Assembly: GCA_963753685.1 (NCBI GenBank)
Contig: CAVWDE010000025.1
Span: forward strand, 124,001-188,000
DNA: 64,000 nucleotides
Origin: DATAOG01 sp963753685
Lineage (GTDB): Bacteria > Pseudomonadota > Alphaproteobacteria > Geminicoccales > Geminicoccaceae
Direction of reading: 5' to 3'
Part shown: one piece after another, positions 42,664-53,647 of the stretch
How positions within the stretch are numbered: the stretch's first letter is position 1
Layout of the letters: the number at the start of each line of letters is the position of its first letter
Notes under the pieces: model-generated
Database searches by the model: none
What the model was told of the DNA's origin: nothing
The model's input: the letters and a program-made list of their open reading frames with translations, nothing else
Position numbers and translations under genes: made by a program

Positions 42664-43739
42664 GCCATGGGCTGCGGCTGGCCCTGCTCGGGCTCGTGCC
42701 GCTGCTGGTCCTGCTCCTCAGCCTGGTCCTGTTCCGGGCCGTGCTGCTGCCGTTCCTGGTCGGCATGGCGGCCGCCTACCTGCTCGATCCCGCGGCCGAT
42801 CGGCTGCAGCTCTGGGGCCTCGGCCGGGCGAGCGCCACGACCCTGATCACGGTCGGCTTCTTCGTCGTCCTGGTGGTCGTGCTGGTGCTCATCCTGCCGA
42901 CCCTGATCGCCCAGGCGGCCGCGCTGGCGACCGATCTGCCGGGCTATCTGGAGCGCCTCCGGGAACGCCTGGTGCCCTCGGTCTCGGGGCTGTTGACCAG
43001 GCTCGACGTCGAGGTCGATCTGTCGGCCAAGGGTCTGTTCCAGCGCTATTCCACCCAGTCGATGGACGTGCTGGTCGCCGCCGTCACCCAGCTGCTGCAG
43101 TCGGGGGTGGCGCTGCTCAACCTGGCCTCGCTGATCTTCGTGACCCCGATCGTGACCTTCTACCTGCTGCGCGACTGGGACCGGATGGTGGCGCGGATCT
43201 GGGCGGCGGTGCCGCCCGACCTGCGGCCGACGCTCAGCCGGCTCGCGGCCGACATCGACGAGGTGCTGGCCGGATTCATTCGCGGCCAGGGCCTGGTGTG
43301 CCTGTTCCTGGCCCTGTTCTACGGCCTCGGCCTGTGGCTGGTGGGGCTCCGCTACGGCCTGATCATCGGCCTCCTGACCGGGTTCTTCTCCTTCATCCCC
43401 TATATCGGCATGACCCTCGGCCTGGTCGTCGGTCTGGCGGTCGCGGCCTTCCAGTTCCAGGATCTGACCATGATCGGCCTGGTCGCCGTGGTGTTCGGGC
43501 TCGGCCAGTTCATCGAGGGCAATCTGATCAGCCCGCGCCTGGTCGGCAGCCGGATCCGCCTGCATCCGGTGTGGGTGATCTTCGCGGTGCTCGCCGGCAC
43601 CGTGCTGGCGGGCGTGCTCGGCACCCTGCTCGCGGTGCCGGTCGCCGCGGTGCTGGGGGTGCTGCTGCGCTTCGGGCTGGAGCGCTACCGCGCGAGCCCG
43701 CTGTTCGGCCCGCCGCCCGCGCCGGAGACCGGGACGTGA
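42660..43739 (+). CDS. AI-2E family transporter (PerM-like)
   Basis: A 359-residue AI-2E/PerM family protein with about eight membrane helices. The family features FVTPIVTFYLLRDWDRMVARIW, FIRGQGLVCLFLALFYGLGLWLVGLRYGLIIGLLTGFFSFIPYIG and FIEGNLISPRLVGSRIRLHPVW are all present. The substrate is not known; named members export AI-2 or ions. The only start in the frame near the first helix is TTG at 42660, which overlaps the pgsA-like stop (TTGA) with GGAG at 42648-42651 upstream. The next gene starts in its last codons (GTGA). Confidence 0.88.
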   Translation: MSHGLRLALLGLVPLLVLLLSLVLFRAVLLPFLVGMAAAYLLDPAADRLQLWGLGRASATTLITVGFFVVLVVVLVLILPTLIAQAAALATDLPGYLERLRERLVPSVSGLLTRLDVEVDLSAKGLFQRYSTQSMDVLVAAVTQLLQSGVALLNLASLIFVTPIVTFYLLRDWDRMVARIWAAVPPDLRPTLSRLAADIDEVLAGFIRGQGLVCLFLALFYGLGLWLVGLRYGLIIGLLTGFFSFIPYIGMTLGLVVGLAVAAFQFQDLTMIGLVAVVFGLGQFIEGNLISPRLVGSRIRLHPVWVIFAVLAGTVLAGVLGTLLAVPVAAVLGVLLRFGLERYRASPLFGPPPAPETGT

Positions 43740-44416
43740 GCGCCAACGCTCAGCTGCTGCTCGGTTTCGAGCACCCGGTGGCGTCCGGCCTCGAGGATTT
43801 CATGCCCGCGCCCGGCAACCGCGACGCGCTCGCCTGGCTCGAGCGCTGGCCCGCCTGGCCGGCCCCGGCCCTGGTCCTGCATGGTCCGCCGGGCTGCGGC
43901 AAGAGCCATCTGGCGCGGATCTGGGCGGCGCGGGTGGGCGCCCGCCGGCTCGATCCGGCGGCCCTGCCGACGGCGGACGAGGCCATGTCGCCCTGCGCCG
44001 TGCTCGATCCGGCCGAGCCGATCGCCGACGAGGTGGCGCTCCTGCTGCTGTACAACCGGCTCGCCGAGTGCGGCGGGCACCTGCTGCTGACCGCGCGCCG
44101 GCCGGTCGCCGCCTGGACGATCGGGCTTGCGGATCTGGCCTCACGGCTGCGCGCGGCCCCCGCGGTCGCGATCGGACCGCCCGACGACGACCTGCTCGCA
44201 GCCCTCCTGCTCAAGTTGTTCGACGACCGCCAGCTCGCGGTCTCCGAGGGCGTGATCGGCTATCTGGTCCGGCATATGGAGCGCTCGTTCGCCGCCGCCC
44301 GGGCGATGGTCGAGGCGCTCGATGCGCGCTCGCTGCAACAGCAACGGCCGGTCACCGTGGCGCTCGCGCGCGCGGTGCTCGAGGCCGGAACGGATCAATC
44401 GAGCCAGGGAGGATAA
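43736..44416 (+). CDS. hdaA: DnaA-related regulatory ATPase HdaA-like
   Basis: A 226-residue AAA+ protein like the DnaA inactivator HdaA/Hda. It begins NAQLLLGFEHPVASGLEDFM, which fits the clamp-binding QLxLxF-type motif near the N-terminus. Walker A is GPPGCGKSHLARIW (residues 50-63), a Walker B-like CAVLDPAEP follows, and then LLYNRLAECGGHLLLTARRPVA and the C-terminal FDDRQLAVSEGVIGYLVRHMERSFAAARAMVEALD (DnaA-type lid). Hda with the loaded clamp stimulates DnaA-ATP hydrolysis. GTG 43736 overlaps the upstream stop, so it is translationally coupled. Confidence 0.88.
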   Translation: MSANAQLLLGFEHPVASGLEDFMPAPGNRDALAWLERWPAWPAPALVLHGPPGCGKSHLARIWAARVGARRLDPAALPTADEAMSPCAVLDPAEPIADEVALLLLYNRLAECGGHLLLTARRPVAAWTIGLADLASRLRAAPAVAIGPPDDDLLAALLLKLFDDRQLAVSEGVIGYLVRHMERSFAAARAMVEALDARSLQQQRPVTVALARAVLEAGTDQSSQGG

Positions 44417-44420
44417 GGTC

Positions 44421-45200
44421 ATGGATCTGGGCATCGCCGGCAAGACGGCACTGGTCTGCGCCGCCAGCAAGGGCCTCGGGCGCGGCTGCGCGCTGGCGCT
44501 GGCCAGAAATGGCGCCGAGCTGTTCATCACCGCGCGCACCGCGAGCGCGCTGGAGGCGACCGCGCGCGAGCTCGCGGCGGCGACCGGCGCCAAGGTGACC
44601 CCGGTGGCCGGCGACATCACCACGCCCGAGGGGCGGAGGGCGACGCTCGCCGCCTGTCCTGAGCCCGACATCCTGGTCAACAATGCCGGCGGCCCGCCGC
44701 CCGGCGATTTTCGCGAGTGGGACGAGAACGACTGGCTCAAGGCCTGCAACGCCAACATGGTCACCGGGATCATGCTGATCAAAGCGGTGGTCGACGGCAT
44801 GATCGCGCGCAAGTTCGGGCGGATCGTCAACATCACCTCGAGCTCGGTCAAGGCGCCGATCCCGACGCTCGGCCTCTCGAACGGCGCCCGCTCGGGCCTC
44901 ACCGGCTTCGTCGCCGGCCTCGCCCGCCAGACGGTCGCGCACAACGTCACCATCAACAACATCCTGCCGGGCCGCTTCGACACCGACCGCATGCGCTCGG
45001 GCCTCGCCTTCCAGGCCGAGAAGTCGGGCCGGCCGCTGGCCGAGGTCGAGGCCCAGTCGCAGGCCGCGATCCCGGCCAAACGGTTCGGCCGACCGGAGGA
45101 ATTCGGCGAGCTCTGCGCCTTCATCTGCAGCGCCCAGGCGAGCTACATCACCGGCCAGAACTTCCTGATCGACGGCGGCGCCTATCCAGGCACCTACTGA
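44421..45200 (+). CDS. Short-chain dehydrogenase/reductase
   Basis: A 259-residue SDR with an altered cofactor loop (CAASKGLGRG in place of TG-x-x-x-G-I-G). NNAGGPPPGDF, the Ser in ITSSSVKAPIP and a non-canonical active-site region (GLSNGARSGLTGFVAGL, with Asn-Gly-Ala-Arg where Tyr-x-x-x-Lys is usual) are seen. This last feature, plus NNILPGRFDTDRM, marks a known subgroup often called SDR family oxidoreductase/3-oxoacyl-ACP-like. Whether it is catalytic is doubtful. The start follows GGGAGGATAAGG. It lies four bases after hdaA, where ppk1 is found in many relatives. Confidence 0.8.
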   Translation: MDLGIAGKTALVCAASKGLGRGCALALARNGAELFITARTASALEATARELAAATGAKVTPVAGDITTPEGRRATLAACPEPDILVNNAGGPPPGDFREWDENDWLKACNANMVTGIMLIKAVVDGMIARKFGRIVNITSSSVKAPIPTLGLSNGARSGLTGFVAGLARQTVAHNVTINNILPGRFDTDRMRSGLAFQAEKSGRPLAEVEAQSQAAIPAKRFGRPEEFGELCAFICSAQASYITGQNFLIDGGAYPGTY

Positions 45201-45364
45201 CCCCCGTGAGACGCTCGGCATCCGGCACCGGCTCTGCTGAACGTGGACCGTCCGGCGCGACCGGCTGTGCCGCGCCTGCGCAGGCCTGGCGTGCGCAGCC
45301 CGACTGGCTTGGTTTGCCGGAGTGTGACATGCTAACGCTCTTCCGACTCTAGCCCTGGACCCCG

Positions 45365-46574
45365 ATGACCGAGCCCGCGATCCGGCCGACCACGCGCTAC
45401 ATCAACGTCGGCCACACCTTCGCGCATCTCCTGATGCTGATCTTCCCGACCGCCGTGCTGGCGATGGAAGGCACCTGGGGCCTGGGCTACGCCCAGCTGC
45501 TGCCGCTCGGCTTCGCCGGATACCTTTTGTTCGGCATCGGCTCGCTGCCGGCCGGCTGGATCGCCGACCGTTGGCCGAGCCCCTGGATCATGGTGCTGTA
45601 CTATCTCGGCAGCGGCGTTGCCTGCGCGCTCACCGGGCTGGCTCAGGGGCCCTGGTCGCTCGCCGTCGGGCTCACCCTGACCGGGACGTTCGCCTCGATC
45701 TACCACCCGGTGGCGCTGGCCTGGCTGGTCGGGGCTGGCGACCGGCCGGGCCGGGCGCTCGGCATCAACGGCGTCTACGGCGCGGTCGGCACCGCCGGCG
45801 CGGCGCTGGTCGCGGGCGTGCTCGCCGATCTGATCTCCTGGCGGGCCGCATTCCTGGTACCGGGCCTGGTCTGCCTCGTCGTCGGCGCTCTGTTCACGGT
45901 CGGCGTGGCGCGCGGCCGCCACGGCATGGTGCGCGCAGGCTACCGCCGCAACCGCGCCCAGGCCGACGGCGCCGAGGCCCGGCGCGGCCTGTTCCTGATG
46001 CTGAGCGTGATCCTGTTCACCGGCATGATCTTCCAGCTGGCCGCGGTCGGCATGCCGAAGATCTTCCAGGCCCGCCTGGGCGATACCATCGGCACCAGCG
46101 CGATCGCGGCCGGAACCCTGGTCTCGGTCGTCTACGCGATCTCGGCGCTCGGCCAAGTCGCCGGCGGCATGCTCGCCGATCGCTACGACGAGCGCACGCT
46201 CTACCCGATCAGCTATGTCTTCCAGATCGGCATCCTGGCGGTCGCCGTGGTTGACCTTCAATCCGCTGCTGGTCGCGGTGATGGCGCTCGCCGTGACCAT
46301 CCAGACCGGCACCCAGCCGATCGAGAACTGCCTGATCGCGCGCTACACGCCCGAGACCTGGCGGGCCACCGTCTACGGCCTGAAGTTCGTGCTGGCGCTC
46401 GGCCTGAGCGCGCTCGGCGTGCCGCTGATCGCCCTGATCGTCGGCCATACCGGCAGGGTCGAAGGCGTGCTGCTCGCGATGCTCGCCTGCAGCGTGGTGG
46501 CGCTCGGCGTCGGGCTGATGCTGCCGCGGAGCGCCCCGGCGGCGGCCGCGCCGGCGATCCAGCCGGCCGAGTAG
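45365..46574 (+). CDS. MFS transporter (frameshifted)
   Basis: A major facilitator permease of about 402 residues once restored. It starts YINVGHTFAHLLMLIFPTAVLAM, a beginning typical of Fsr-like MFS proteins. It carries ADRWPSPW and LADRYDERTLYP in the two half-repeat loops. From 46250 the sequence FNPLLVAVMALAVTIQTGTQPIENCLIARYTPETWRATVYG is in another frame and ends at 46574. Dropping one G in GTGGTTG (46247-46252) rejoins it. The substrate is unknown. The intergenic 45201-45364 has no gene. anmK follows after 23 bases, so a role in cell-wall sugar or peptide traffic is possible but unsupported. Confidence 0.82.
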
Positions 46575-46597
46575 GCCTGGCGGCCGCGGATGCGCGT

Positions 46598-47749
46598 GTG
46601 ATCCGCTGGACCGAGGTCCGCGCCAAGCCGGTGCGCACCGTCGCCGGGCTGATGACCGGCACCTCGATGGATGGCCTGGACATAGCACTCTGCCGGGTGA
46701 CCTCCGCGCCCGGGCTCGGCTTCGATCTGCTCGCCTTCGAGACCGTGCCGCTGCCGGCCGGGCTGCGCGCGGCGCTGGCAGCCGAGCATCTGCACGATCT
46801 CGCCGGCCTCGCGCGCACCGACGCGGCGCTTGGCCGGTTCTTCGCCGACGCGCTGGCCGGCCTGCTCGAGCGCCATCCGGTCGCCTTGGACCTGATCGGC
46901 AGCCACGGCCAGACGGTCTACCACGAGCATGGGCTCACCAGCCTGCAGCTCGGCGAACCGGCGCATCTGGCCTGGCGCTTCCGGTGTCCGGTCGTCCATG
47001 ACTTCCGCGCCAACGACATCGCCGCCGGCGGCGCCGGCGCGCCGCTCGTGCCCTACGTCGATTACCGTCTGCTCGGCGGCCGCGGCGCGGCGCTGCTGAT
47101 GGTCAACATCGGCGGTATCGCCAATTTCACGGCCCTGCCGGCGGTCGGCGACGATCCCGGCGCGGTGCTCGGCATGGACTGCGGGCCGGGCAACATGCTG
47201 CTCGATCAGCTCGCGCAGCGCTTCTCGCGCGGCCGGATGGGGGTCGACCTCGACGGCCGTCTGGCGGCCCGAGGCAAGGTCAGCCCGGAGCTGCTCGCCG
47301 ACCTTTGCGCGCATCCGTTCTTCGCGGCGGCGCCGCCCAAGTCGGCCGGCCGCGAACAGTTCGGTGCAGCCTTCGCCGAGACGCTGCTGGCCAAGGCCCG
47401 GCCAGGCAGCGATCAGGACTGGTACGATCTGCTGGCGACCGCGACCGAGCTCACCGCGTTCGGCATTCACGACTGCTATCTGCGCCATGTCGCGCGACGG
47501 CTGCCGGTCGAGTCGGTGGTGATCAGTGGCGGCGGCGCCCGCAATCCAGAGCTCATGGCGCGCCTTGCCGCGCGCTTCGGCAACCTGCCGCTGGCGACCA
47601 GCGATGCCTACGGCCTGCCGGTCGATGCCAAGGAGGCGATCGCGTTCGCGATTCTCGCCTCGGAGCGCATCGATGAGCGGCCGACCAACCTGCCGTCAGT
47701 CACCGGCGCCAGCGCTCAGGTACTGCTCGGCAAGGTCACCGAGTGCTAG
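46598..47749 (+). CDS. anmK: Anhydro-N-acetylmuramic acid kinase
   Basis: A 383-residue AnmK that phosphorylates and opens 1,6-anhydroMurNAc released from peptidoglycan during recycling. Signature segments are VAGLMTGTSMDGLDIALCR (N-terminal, phosphate binding), LIGSHGQTVYHE, FRANDIAAGGAGAPLVPYVD, LMVNIGGIANFT, MDCGPGNMLLDQL and VVISGGGARNPELM. The start is GTG at 46598; the only downstream ATG would remove the first conserved motif. Its last 54 bases overlap the convergent LdtR-like gene. Confidence 0.94.
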   Translation: MIRWTEVRAKPVRTVAGLMTGTSMDGLDIALCRVTSAPGLGFDLLAFETVPLPAGLRAALAAEHLHDLAGLARTDAALGRFFADALAGLLERHPVALDLIGSHGQTVYHEHGLTSLQLGEPAHLAWRFRCPVVHDFRANDIAAGGAGAPLVPYVDYRLLGGRGAALLMVNIGGIANFTALPAVGDDPGAVLGMDCGPGNMLLDQLAQRFSRGRMGVDLDGRLAARGKVSPELLADLCAHPFFAAAPPKSAGREQFGAAFAETLLAKARPGSDQDWYDLLATATELTAFGIHDCYLRHVARRLPVESVVISGGGARNPELMARLAARFGNLPLATSDAYGLPVDAKEAIAFAILASERIDERPTNLPSVTGASAQVLLGKVTEC

Positions 47750-48232
47750 CACACCGGGCGGCCGGCTCAGCTGCTCGGTCCAGAACCCTTCCAGGCTCCT
47801 GAGCTTGGTGTTCAGATCGTCCAGGGGGGCGAACCTGGGTCGGGTGCGCAGGGCTTCGCTGTGACGTCCGAGCATGGCGCTGAGCTCGGCGCAGAGCGCG
47901 CGGCCGCGCTCGGAGAGCCGGACCCGCATGACCCGCCGATCGTGACGCGAGCGCTCCTGCTCGACGAAGCCCGCCTCGACCAGGCGCTTGAGATTGTAGG
48001 TGACGTTGGACCCGAGGTAGTAGCCGCGGGTCATGAGCTCGCCGACGCTGACCTCCTCGTCGCCGATGTTGGCCAGCAACAGGCTCTGGACGTTGTTGAT
48101 CTGATCGATGCCCAGCCGTTCCAGCTCGATGCGCAGCACGTCGAGGAAACGCCGGTGCAGGCGCTCGATCAAGGTGATGGTCTCGGCGTAGTCGCTGACC
48201 GCCAAGGGTTCCGATCCGAGTTCGGCGGTCAC
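47696..48232 (-). CDS. MarR-family transcriptional regulator, LdtR-like
   Basis: A 178-residue winged-helix MarR protein. The segments IERLHRRFLDVLRIELERLGI, INNVQSLLLANIGDEEVSVGELMTRGYYLGSNVTYNLKRLVEAGFVEQERSRHDRRVMRVRLSERG cover the dimer helix, recognition helix and wing. They match, by memory, the LdtR group of Alphaproteobacteria, which regulates an L,D-transpeptidase and stress tolerance. An Ala/Gly-rich C-terminal tail follows. It converges on anmK with a 54-base overlap. A single promoter upstream is likely in the gap beginning at 48233. Confidence 0.85.
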   Translation of the reverse strand: MTAELGSEPLAVSDYAETITLIERLHRRFLDVLRIELERLGIDQINNVQSLLLANIGDEEVSVGELMTRGYYLGSNVTYNLKRLVEAGFVEQERSRHDRRVMRVRLSERGRALCAELSAMLGRHSEALRTRPRFAPLDDLNTKLRSLEGFWTEQLSRPPGVLALGDLAEQYLSAGAGD

Positions 48233-48892
48233 CCGCCTGTGACCGCACCCGAGGTGAGCTTAGCGCACCACCGGTAAAGACCGGGTTAATCCGCAACCGC
48301 CCGGCGCTTGCCCGCCGACCGCGAACACCAGCCCAGACGCCTCCGCCGCCGGCCCTGCCAGGGCCGTGTCCGTCGCGCTCACCTCCTCGAACTCGGCATA
48401 CGCACAAAAGGCGGTGTCTCATAACCAAGCGCAGAAAAATCCTGACGTTTGCGCTTGGTCTGCGCGCCCGGGTTGGCGGGCGGCGGGCGCGCCCCGCGAA
48501 GGTGAAGACTTCGCGGGAACCGTATCAGCCATGTCGACCGCAGGGCCAGGCTACGAGCTGCCGGCGCGTCTCGAGCCGTCGAAGCCTGCCTGATTCACGG
48601 ACGATCCGAACCCGCCGGTCCATGACGATGGCCCCGGCAGCACCGGTGCCGGTCGGAAGCTTGGCCTGGTGCGATGCGACCGGTGACCGCCCCTGATGGC
48701 CGGGACCGCCCGCCGGGGTGGCCGCGCCGGTGGCCGACCGGACCGTCGACCGGCGAACCGGCCGGCCCGAAGCAGGCCGGCCGCAGGCCGGCGGATGGAT
48801 CTTCGACCGGCCACGGCCACGCCGCGGCCGAGAGCGGCCGACATGGCGAGCGGCCGCGCTCGGATGGGCGCGGCCGCGGGTTGCAGACGAGA
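48233..48892. other. 660-base stretch without a supported gene
   Basis: The interval between the LdtR-like regulator and the Tad operon end has no frame with a recognisable protein. The left part (48233-48430) has relatively low GC (ACAAAAGGCGGTGTCTCATA and GCAGAAAAATCC) and may contain the regulator's promoter. The right part (48700-48890) is packed with GC inverted repeats such as GCCGGCC and CGCGGCCGAGAGCGGCCG, which could terminate the Tad operon. Minus-strand and plus-strand frames overlap throughout and look like shadows. Confidence 0.5.
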
Positions 48893-50059
48893 CTAGAGCG
48901 CGAGCGCGCGGCAGCTTTGGCTGTGGCCCCGAAGCGTGTCGCACAGCGATTCCGCCTGGCTCGCGTCGGTAAGCGGGCCGACCAGGAGCGGTTGGCGGCC
49001 ATCCTGGACGCCGGCCAGCCGGCTCAGCTGGCCGAGCTGATCGCGGTACTGGGAGCGCAGCTGGCGCCAGGCGGACGCCGCTTGCTGGGCATTGGCGTAG
49101 TCGCCGAGATTGAGGAACCAGCGGCCGGTCGGCGCCAGGCCGAGCTCCACGCCCTGGCCTTCGAGCGCGATCGCGTTCAGCCGGCGCCCGGCGTCCGCAT
49201 CGCCCGCGTGATCGGTGAGCTCCGGCGCATTGACGCCAATCGCGGCGCCCCGCTTGCGCTGGTCATCGACCGCCGCGAGCGCCGCGAAATAGGCGAGATT
49301 GTTCTGCACCGCCTCCTCGTCGAGGTCGAGCCGGCTGACCCGCTCGGCGGCCACCAGATCGCCGGACAGGCCGTAAGCCAGCGCCAGATTCTGCCGGTTG
49401 CGGGCCTTGGCGCCCGGCTCGTCGGCGAGCGCCCGCAAAAGCTCGATCGCCTCCTTGTGCCGCCCGGCGAGCGACAGCGACAGGCCGAGATTGTTGCGCA
49501 GCAGCATGCTGTCGGGCGCCAGCGCGAGGCCGGCCCGATAGGCCGCCTCGGCCGCGTCGTATTGACCGGCGAGATCGTACGCGACCCCGAGCCCGTTGTG
49601 CGCCTGCACGTCGTTGGGATCCTGCTTGACCACCGCCTGATAGTGGACGATCGCGGCCTCGGGCCGGTGCAGGCCGAGCATCGCCCGGGCGTACCCGCGA
49701 TGCGCGGCCAGGTTGTTGGGGTCGCGCCGCAAGGCCTGGTCATAAGTCCTGGCGGCGTCATCGAGGGACTTGAGCTCGACCAGCGTGTCACCCATCAGGA
49801 CATAGGCATCGACCCGGTCGGGCTGGAGCGAGATCGCCTGCTGGTAGATGTTGACTGCCGCCGACGGATCGCCCGCTGCGCGGGTCGACGAGGCCAGGCG
49901 CAACAAGGTCCCGTATTGGCTTCCCTCGCGCTCGGCACCCTGCAGGGACGGGTTCAGACGAGGTTCGACGACATGGTTGGGAGCACAGGCCGCCACGGCC
50001 AGCAGAGCGCCGCCGGCGACCGCGAGGATCGGCCAACTCTTCCACGAGGTGAGGGGCAT
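48893..50059 (-). CDS. TadD-like TPR lipoprotein with C-terminal SPOR-like region
   Basis: A 388-residue protein at the end of the Tad operon. The signal sequence ends with a lipobox (AVAAC, Cys near residue 25). At least five tetratricopeptide repeats follow (for example PSAAVNIYQQAISLQPDRVDAY, DDAARTYDQALRRDPNNLAAHRGYAR, AEAAYRAGLALAPDSMLLRNNLGL), about residues 50-250. The last 70 residues (WFLNLGDYANAQQAASAWRQL...RQPLLVGPLTDASQAESLCDTLRG) look like a SPOR domain that binds denuded peptidoglycan. TadD-type proteins assist secretin assembly; the SPOR fusion could anchor it at the wall. The gene lies 131 bases beyond tadC and may have its own promoter. Confidence 0.82.
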   Translation of the reverse strand: MPLTSWKSWPILAVAGGALLAVAACAPNHVVEPRLNPSLQGAEREGSQYGTLLRLASSTRAAGDPSAAVNIYQQAISLQPDRVDAYVLMGDTLVELKSLDDAARTYDQALRRDPNNLAAHRGYARAMLGLHRPEAAIVHYQAVVKQDPNDVQAHNGLGVAYDLAGQYDAAEAAYRAGLALAPDSMLLRNNLGLSLSLAGRHKEAIELLRALADEPGAKARNRQNLALAYGLSGDLVAAERVSRLDLDEEAVQNNLAYFAALAAVDDQRKRGAAIGVNAPELTDHAGDADAGRRLNAIALEGQGVELGLAPTGRWFLNLGDYANAQQAASAWRQLRSQYRDQLGQLSRLAGVQDGRQPLLVGPLTDASQAESLCDTLRGHSQSCRALAL

Positions 50060-50190
50060 GGGAAGTCCTCCAGCTCAACCAGCGAGCGCTCGCATGCTGC
50101 GCGACCTTCCTTTCGGAAAGGTTAACGGCAAGCGCACATGCGGGGCTGGGGCCGACGCCCCGCGCGCCCGCGCGCGGCCGGCCGCAGACG

Positions 50191-51165
50191 TTACCGGTGC
50201 AGATTGTCCATGACGTTGATGATCGCCGGCCCGATCAGGACGATGAACAGGACGGGCAGGATGAACAGGATCATCGGCACCGTCAGCGTCGCCGGCAGGC
50301 GCGCCGCCTTCTCCTCGGCCTTGAGCAGGCGCTGGTCGCGGAACTCGTTGGCCAGGACGCGCAGCGACTGGGACAGCGGCGTGCCGTATTTCTCGGTCTG
50401 CAGGAGGGTGTTCACGACCCCGCGGATCGATGGCAGGTTGGTCCGGCGGTTCAGATTGAGCAGCGCCTGACGGCGGTCCGGCAGGAAGCCGAGCTCGATC
50501 GAGGTCAGCGACAGCTCCTCGGCGAGCTCGGTATTGGCGCCGCCGATCTCATTGGCGACCCGCTCGAGGGCGACATCCAGCGACAGGCCGGATTCGGCAC
50601 AGATCACCAGCAGGTCGAGACCATCCGGCAGGCCTTTGGAGAGCGCCAGCTGACGCTTCTTGGTCAGATTCGAGACGTACAGCTCGGGCGCGAAGAAGCC
50701 GAGGCCGATGCCGCCCATGACGATCATGAGACGGGTGGTCGGCGCCAGGTCGCCGATCTGCAGCAGATAGACCAGCAGGAAGGCGACCGCGCCGAGCAGG
50801 ACCGGCGTCACCACCTTGAAGAACAGGAACACCACGATCGCGTCGCGCGAGCGCAGACCGGCCTGCGCCAGGCGATCGTTGAGCTTGTCGCTCTGCTGAC
50901 TCTGCATCAGCTTGAAGATGTCGACCACCTGGCGCATCGCGCCCAGGCTCTCGCTGCGGCGCTTGCGCGGCTTGTCCTTGAGCATCTGGCCGCGCAGCTG
51001 GTCGCGCCGCTCGGCGAGCATCTTGGCCCGCCGTTCCATCGGGTGGCGCTCGAGCAGGCCGTACCACACGGCGACCACGGTGATGAACGCCAGGCACGCG
51101 ACCAGGATGACCAGCAAGGAGTCGGCGGTCAGCCCGAACGGCAGGTATTGGTCGAGCTTGTTCAT
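50191..51165 (-). CDS. tadC: Tad pilus inner-membrane platform protein TadC
   Basis: A 324-residue GspF/TadC family protein with four membrane helices. The N-terminal helix (LTADSLLVILVACLAFITVVAVWYG), a basic cytoplasmic stretch, then the T2SSF domain: LPDGLDLLVICAESGLSLDVALERVANEI, LSLTSIELGFLPDRRQALLNLNRR, LRVLANEFRDQRLLKAEEKAARLP. The ATG at 51165 overlaps the tadB stop (ATGA). TadB and TadC form the platform on which CpaF powers pilus assembly. Confidence 0.93.
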   Translation of the reverse strand: MNKLDQYLPFGLTADSLLVILVACLAFITVVAVWYGLLERHPMERRAKMLAERRDQLRGQMLKDKPRKRRSESLGAMRQVVDIFKLMQSQQSDKLNDRLAQAGLRSRDAIVVFLFFKVVTPVLLGAVAFLLVYLLQIGDLAPTTRLMIVMGGIGLGFFAPELYVSNLTKKRQLALSKGLPDGLDLLVICAESGLSLDVALERVANEIGGANTELAEELSLTSIELGFLPDRRQALLNLNRRTNLPSIRGVVNTLLQTEKYGTPLSQSLRVLANEFRDQRLLKAEEKAARLPATLTVPMILFILPVLFIVLIGPAIINVMDNLHR

Positions 51166-52189
51166 ATCTCGAACTTGATCATCTTGGTCATCACGCCCAG
51201 GCCGACCGCCAGGCTGGTGAAGCCGATGCCCATCATCATCCAGCCGCGGGGATCGGTGTACAGGGTGTGCATGTAGCCGGGATTGACGAAGGAGATGATG
51301 CCCGCCATCACGAACGGCAGCGAGCCGATGATCATCGCCGACGCGCGCGCTTCCGAGGACATCGCCTTGACCTTGAGGCGCATCTGCTCGCGCCGGCGCA
51401 CCATGTCGGACAGCTTCTCCAGGATCTCGGCGAGGTTGCCGCCGGTCTCCTGCTGGATCGACAGGCTGATTACCAGGAAGTTGAACTCGGGGATCGCGAG
51501 CCGCCGGGCAGCCGCCCACATCGCCTCGTCCATGGCGACCCCGATCTTCATCTGATCGGTGACCGAGCGGAACTCGGTGCCGACCGGATCCTGGATCTCC
51601 TCGCCGATCGACTTGAGGGCCTCGGTCGCCGGCAGGCCGGAGCGGATGCCGCGCACGATCAGATCGAGAGCTTCGGGCAGCAGCAGCGTGAACTTCTTGA
51701 CCCGGCCGGAGATCCGGCGCTGCAGGAGCAGGTTGGGCACACCGATGCCCACCGCCACCCCGAGGCCGGCGTCGATCCAGAAGGAGAACCCGACGAGCAG
51801 GGCCAGACCGAGCGTGGTCAGGATGCCGAGCCCGACGCAGATCAGCAGGAAGTCGCCCATCTTGAGCCGCCAGCCGCTACGCTCGAGACGCTGGCGCAGG
51901 ATCCCGACGTTCGGCATCAGGCGCTTGATCAGCCGGTCGAGGCTGGCGATCGAGCTGTCGCTCTTGCTGCGGCGGACGCTTTCGACCGGCGCCTGGTCGC
52001 CGGACACGGCGACCCGGCTGCCGCGCGGCCCGGCCTGCAGGCGTTCGAGCCGCCGGCGCAGGCGCCGCTCGTCCTTCTGGAACAGATTGAGCCACAGGAT
52101 CGCGATCAGGCCGACGATCAGCAGGCTGACGCCGAAGACGGTCGCCGACAAGAGGTTGGGGTCGTGGGCGATCTGATGGAGCAGCGCGC

Positions 52190-52193
<4 letters not shown>
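51162..52193 (-). CDS. tadB: Tad pilus inner-membrane platform protein TadB
   Basis: A 343-residue GspF/TadB family protein. An N-terminal helix (TVFGVSLLIVGLIAILWL) and a basic linker precede the T2SSF domain (LLPEALDLIVRGIRSGLPATEALKSIGEEI, FLVISLSIQQETGGNLAEILEKLSDMVRRREQMRLKVKAMSSEARASA), with hydrophobic segments before and after it. It overlaps cpaF by four bases upstream and tadC by four downstream, so the three are translated as a unit. Confidence 0.93.
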
Positions 52194-53638
<1,445 letters not shown>

Positions 53639-53647
53639 GACGGAGCC

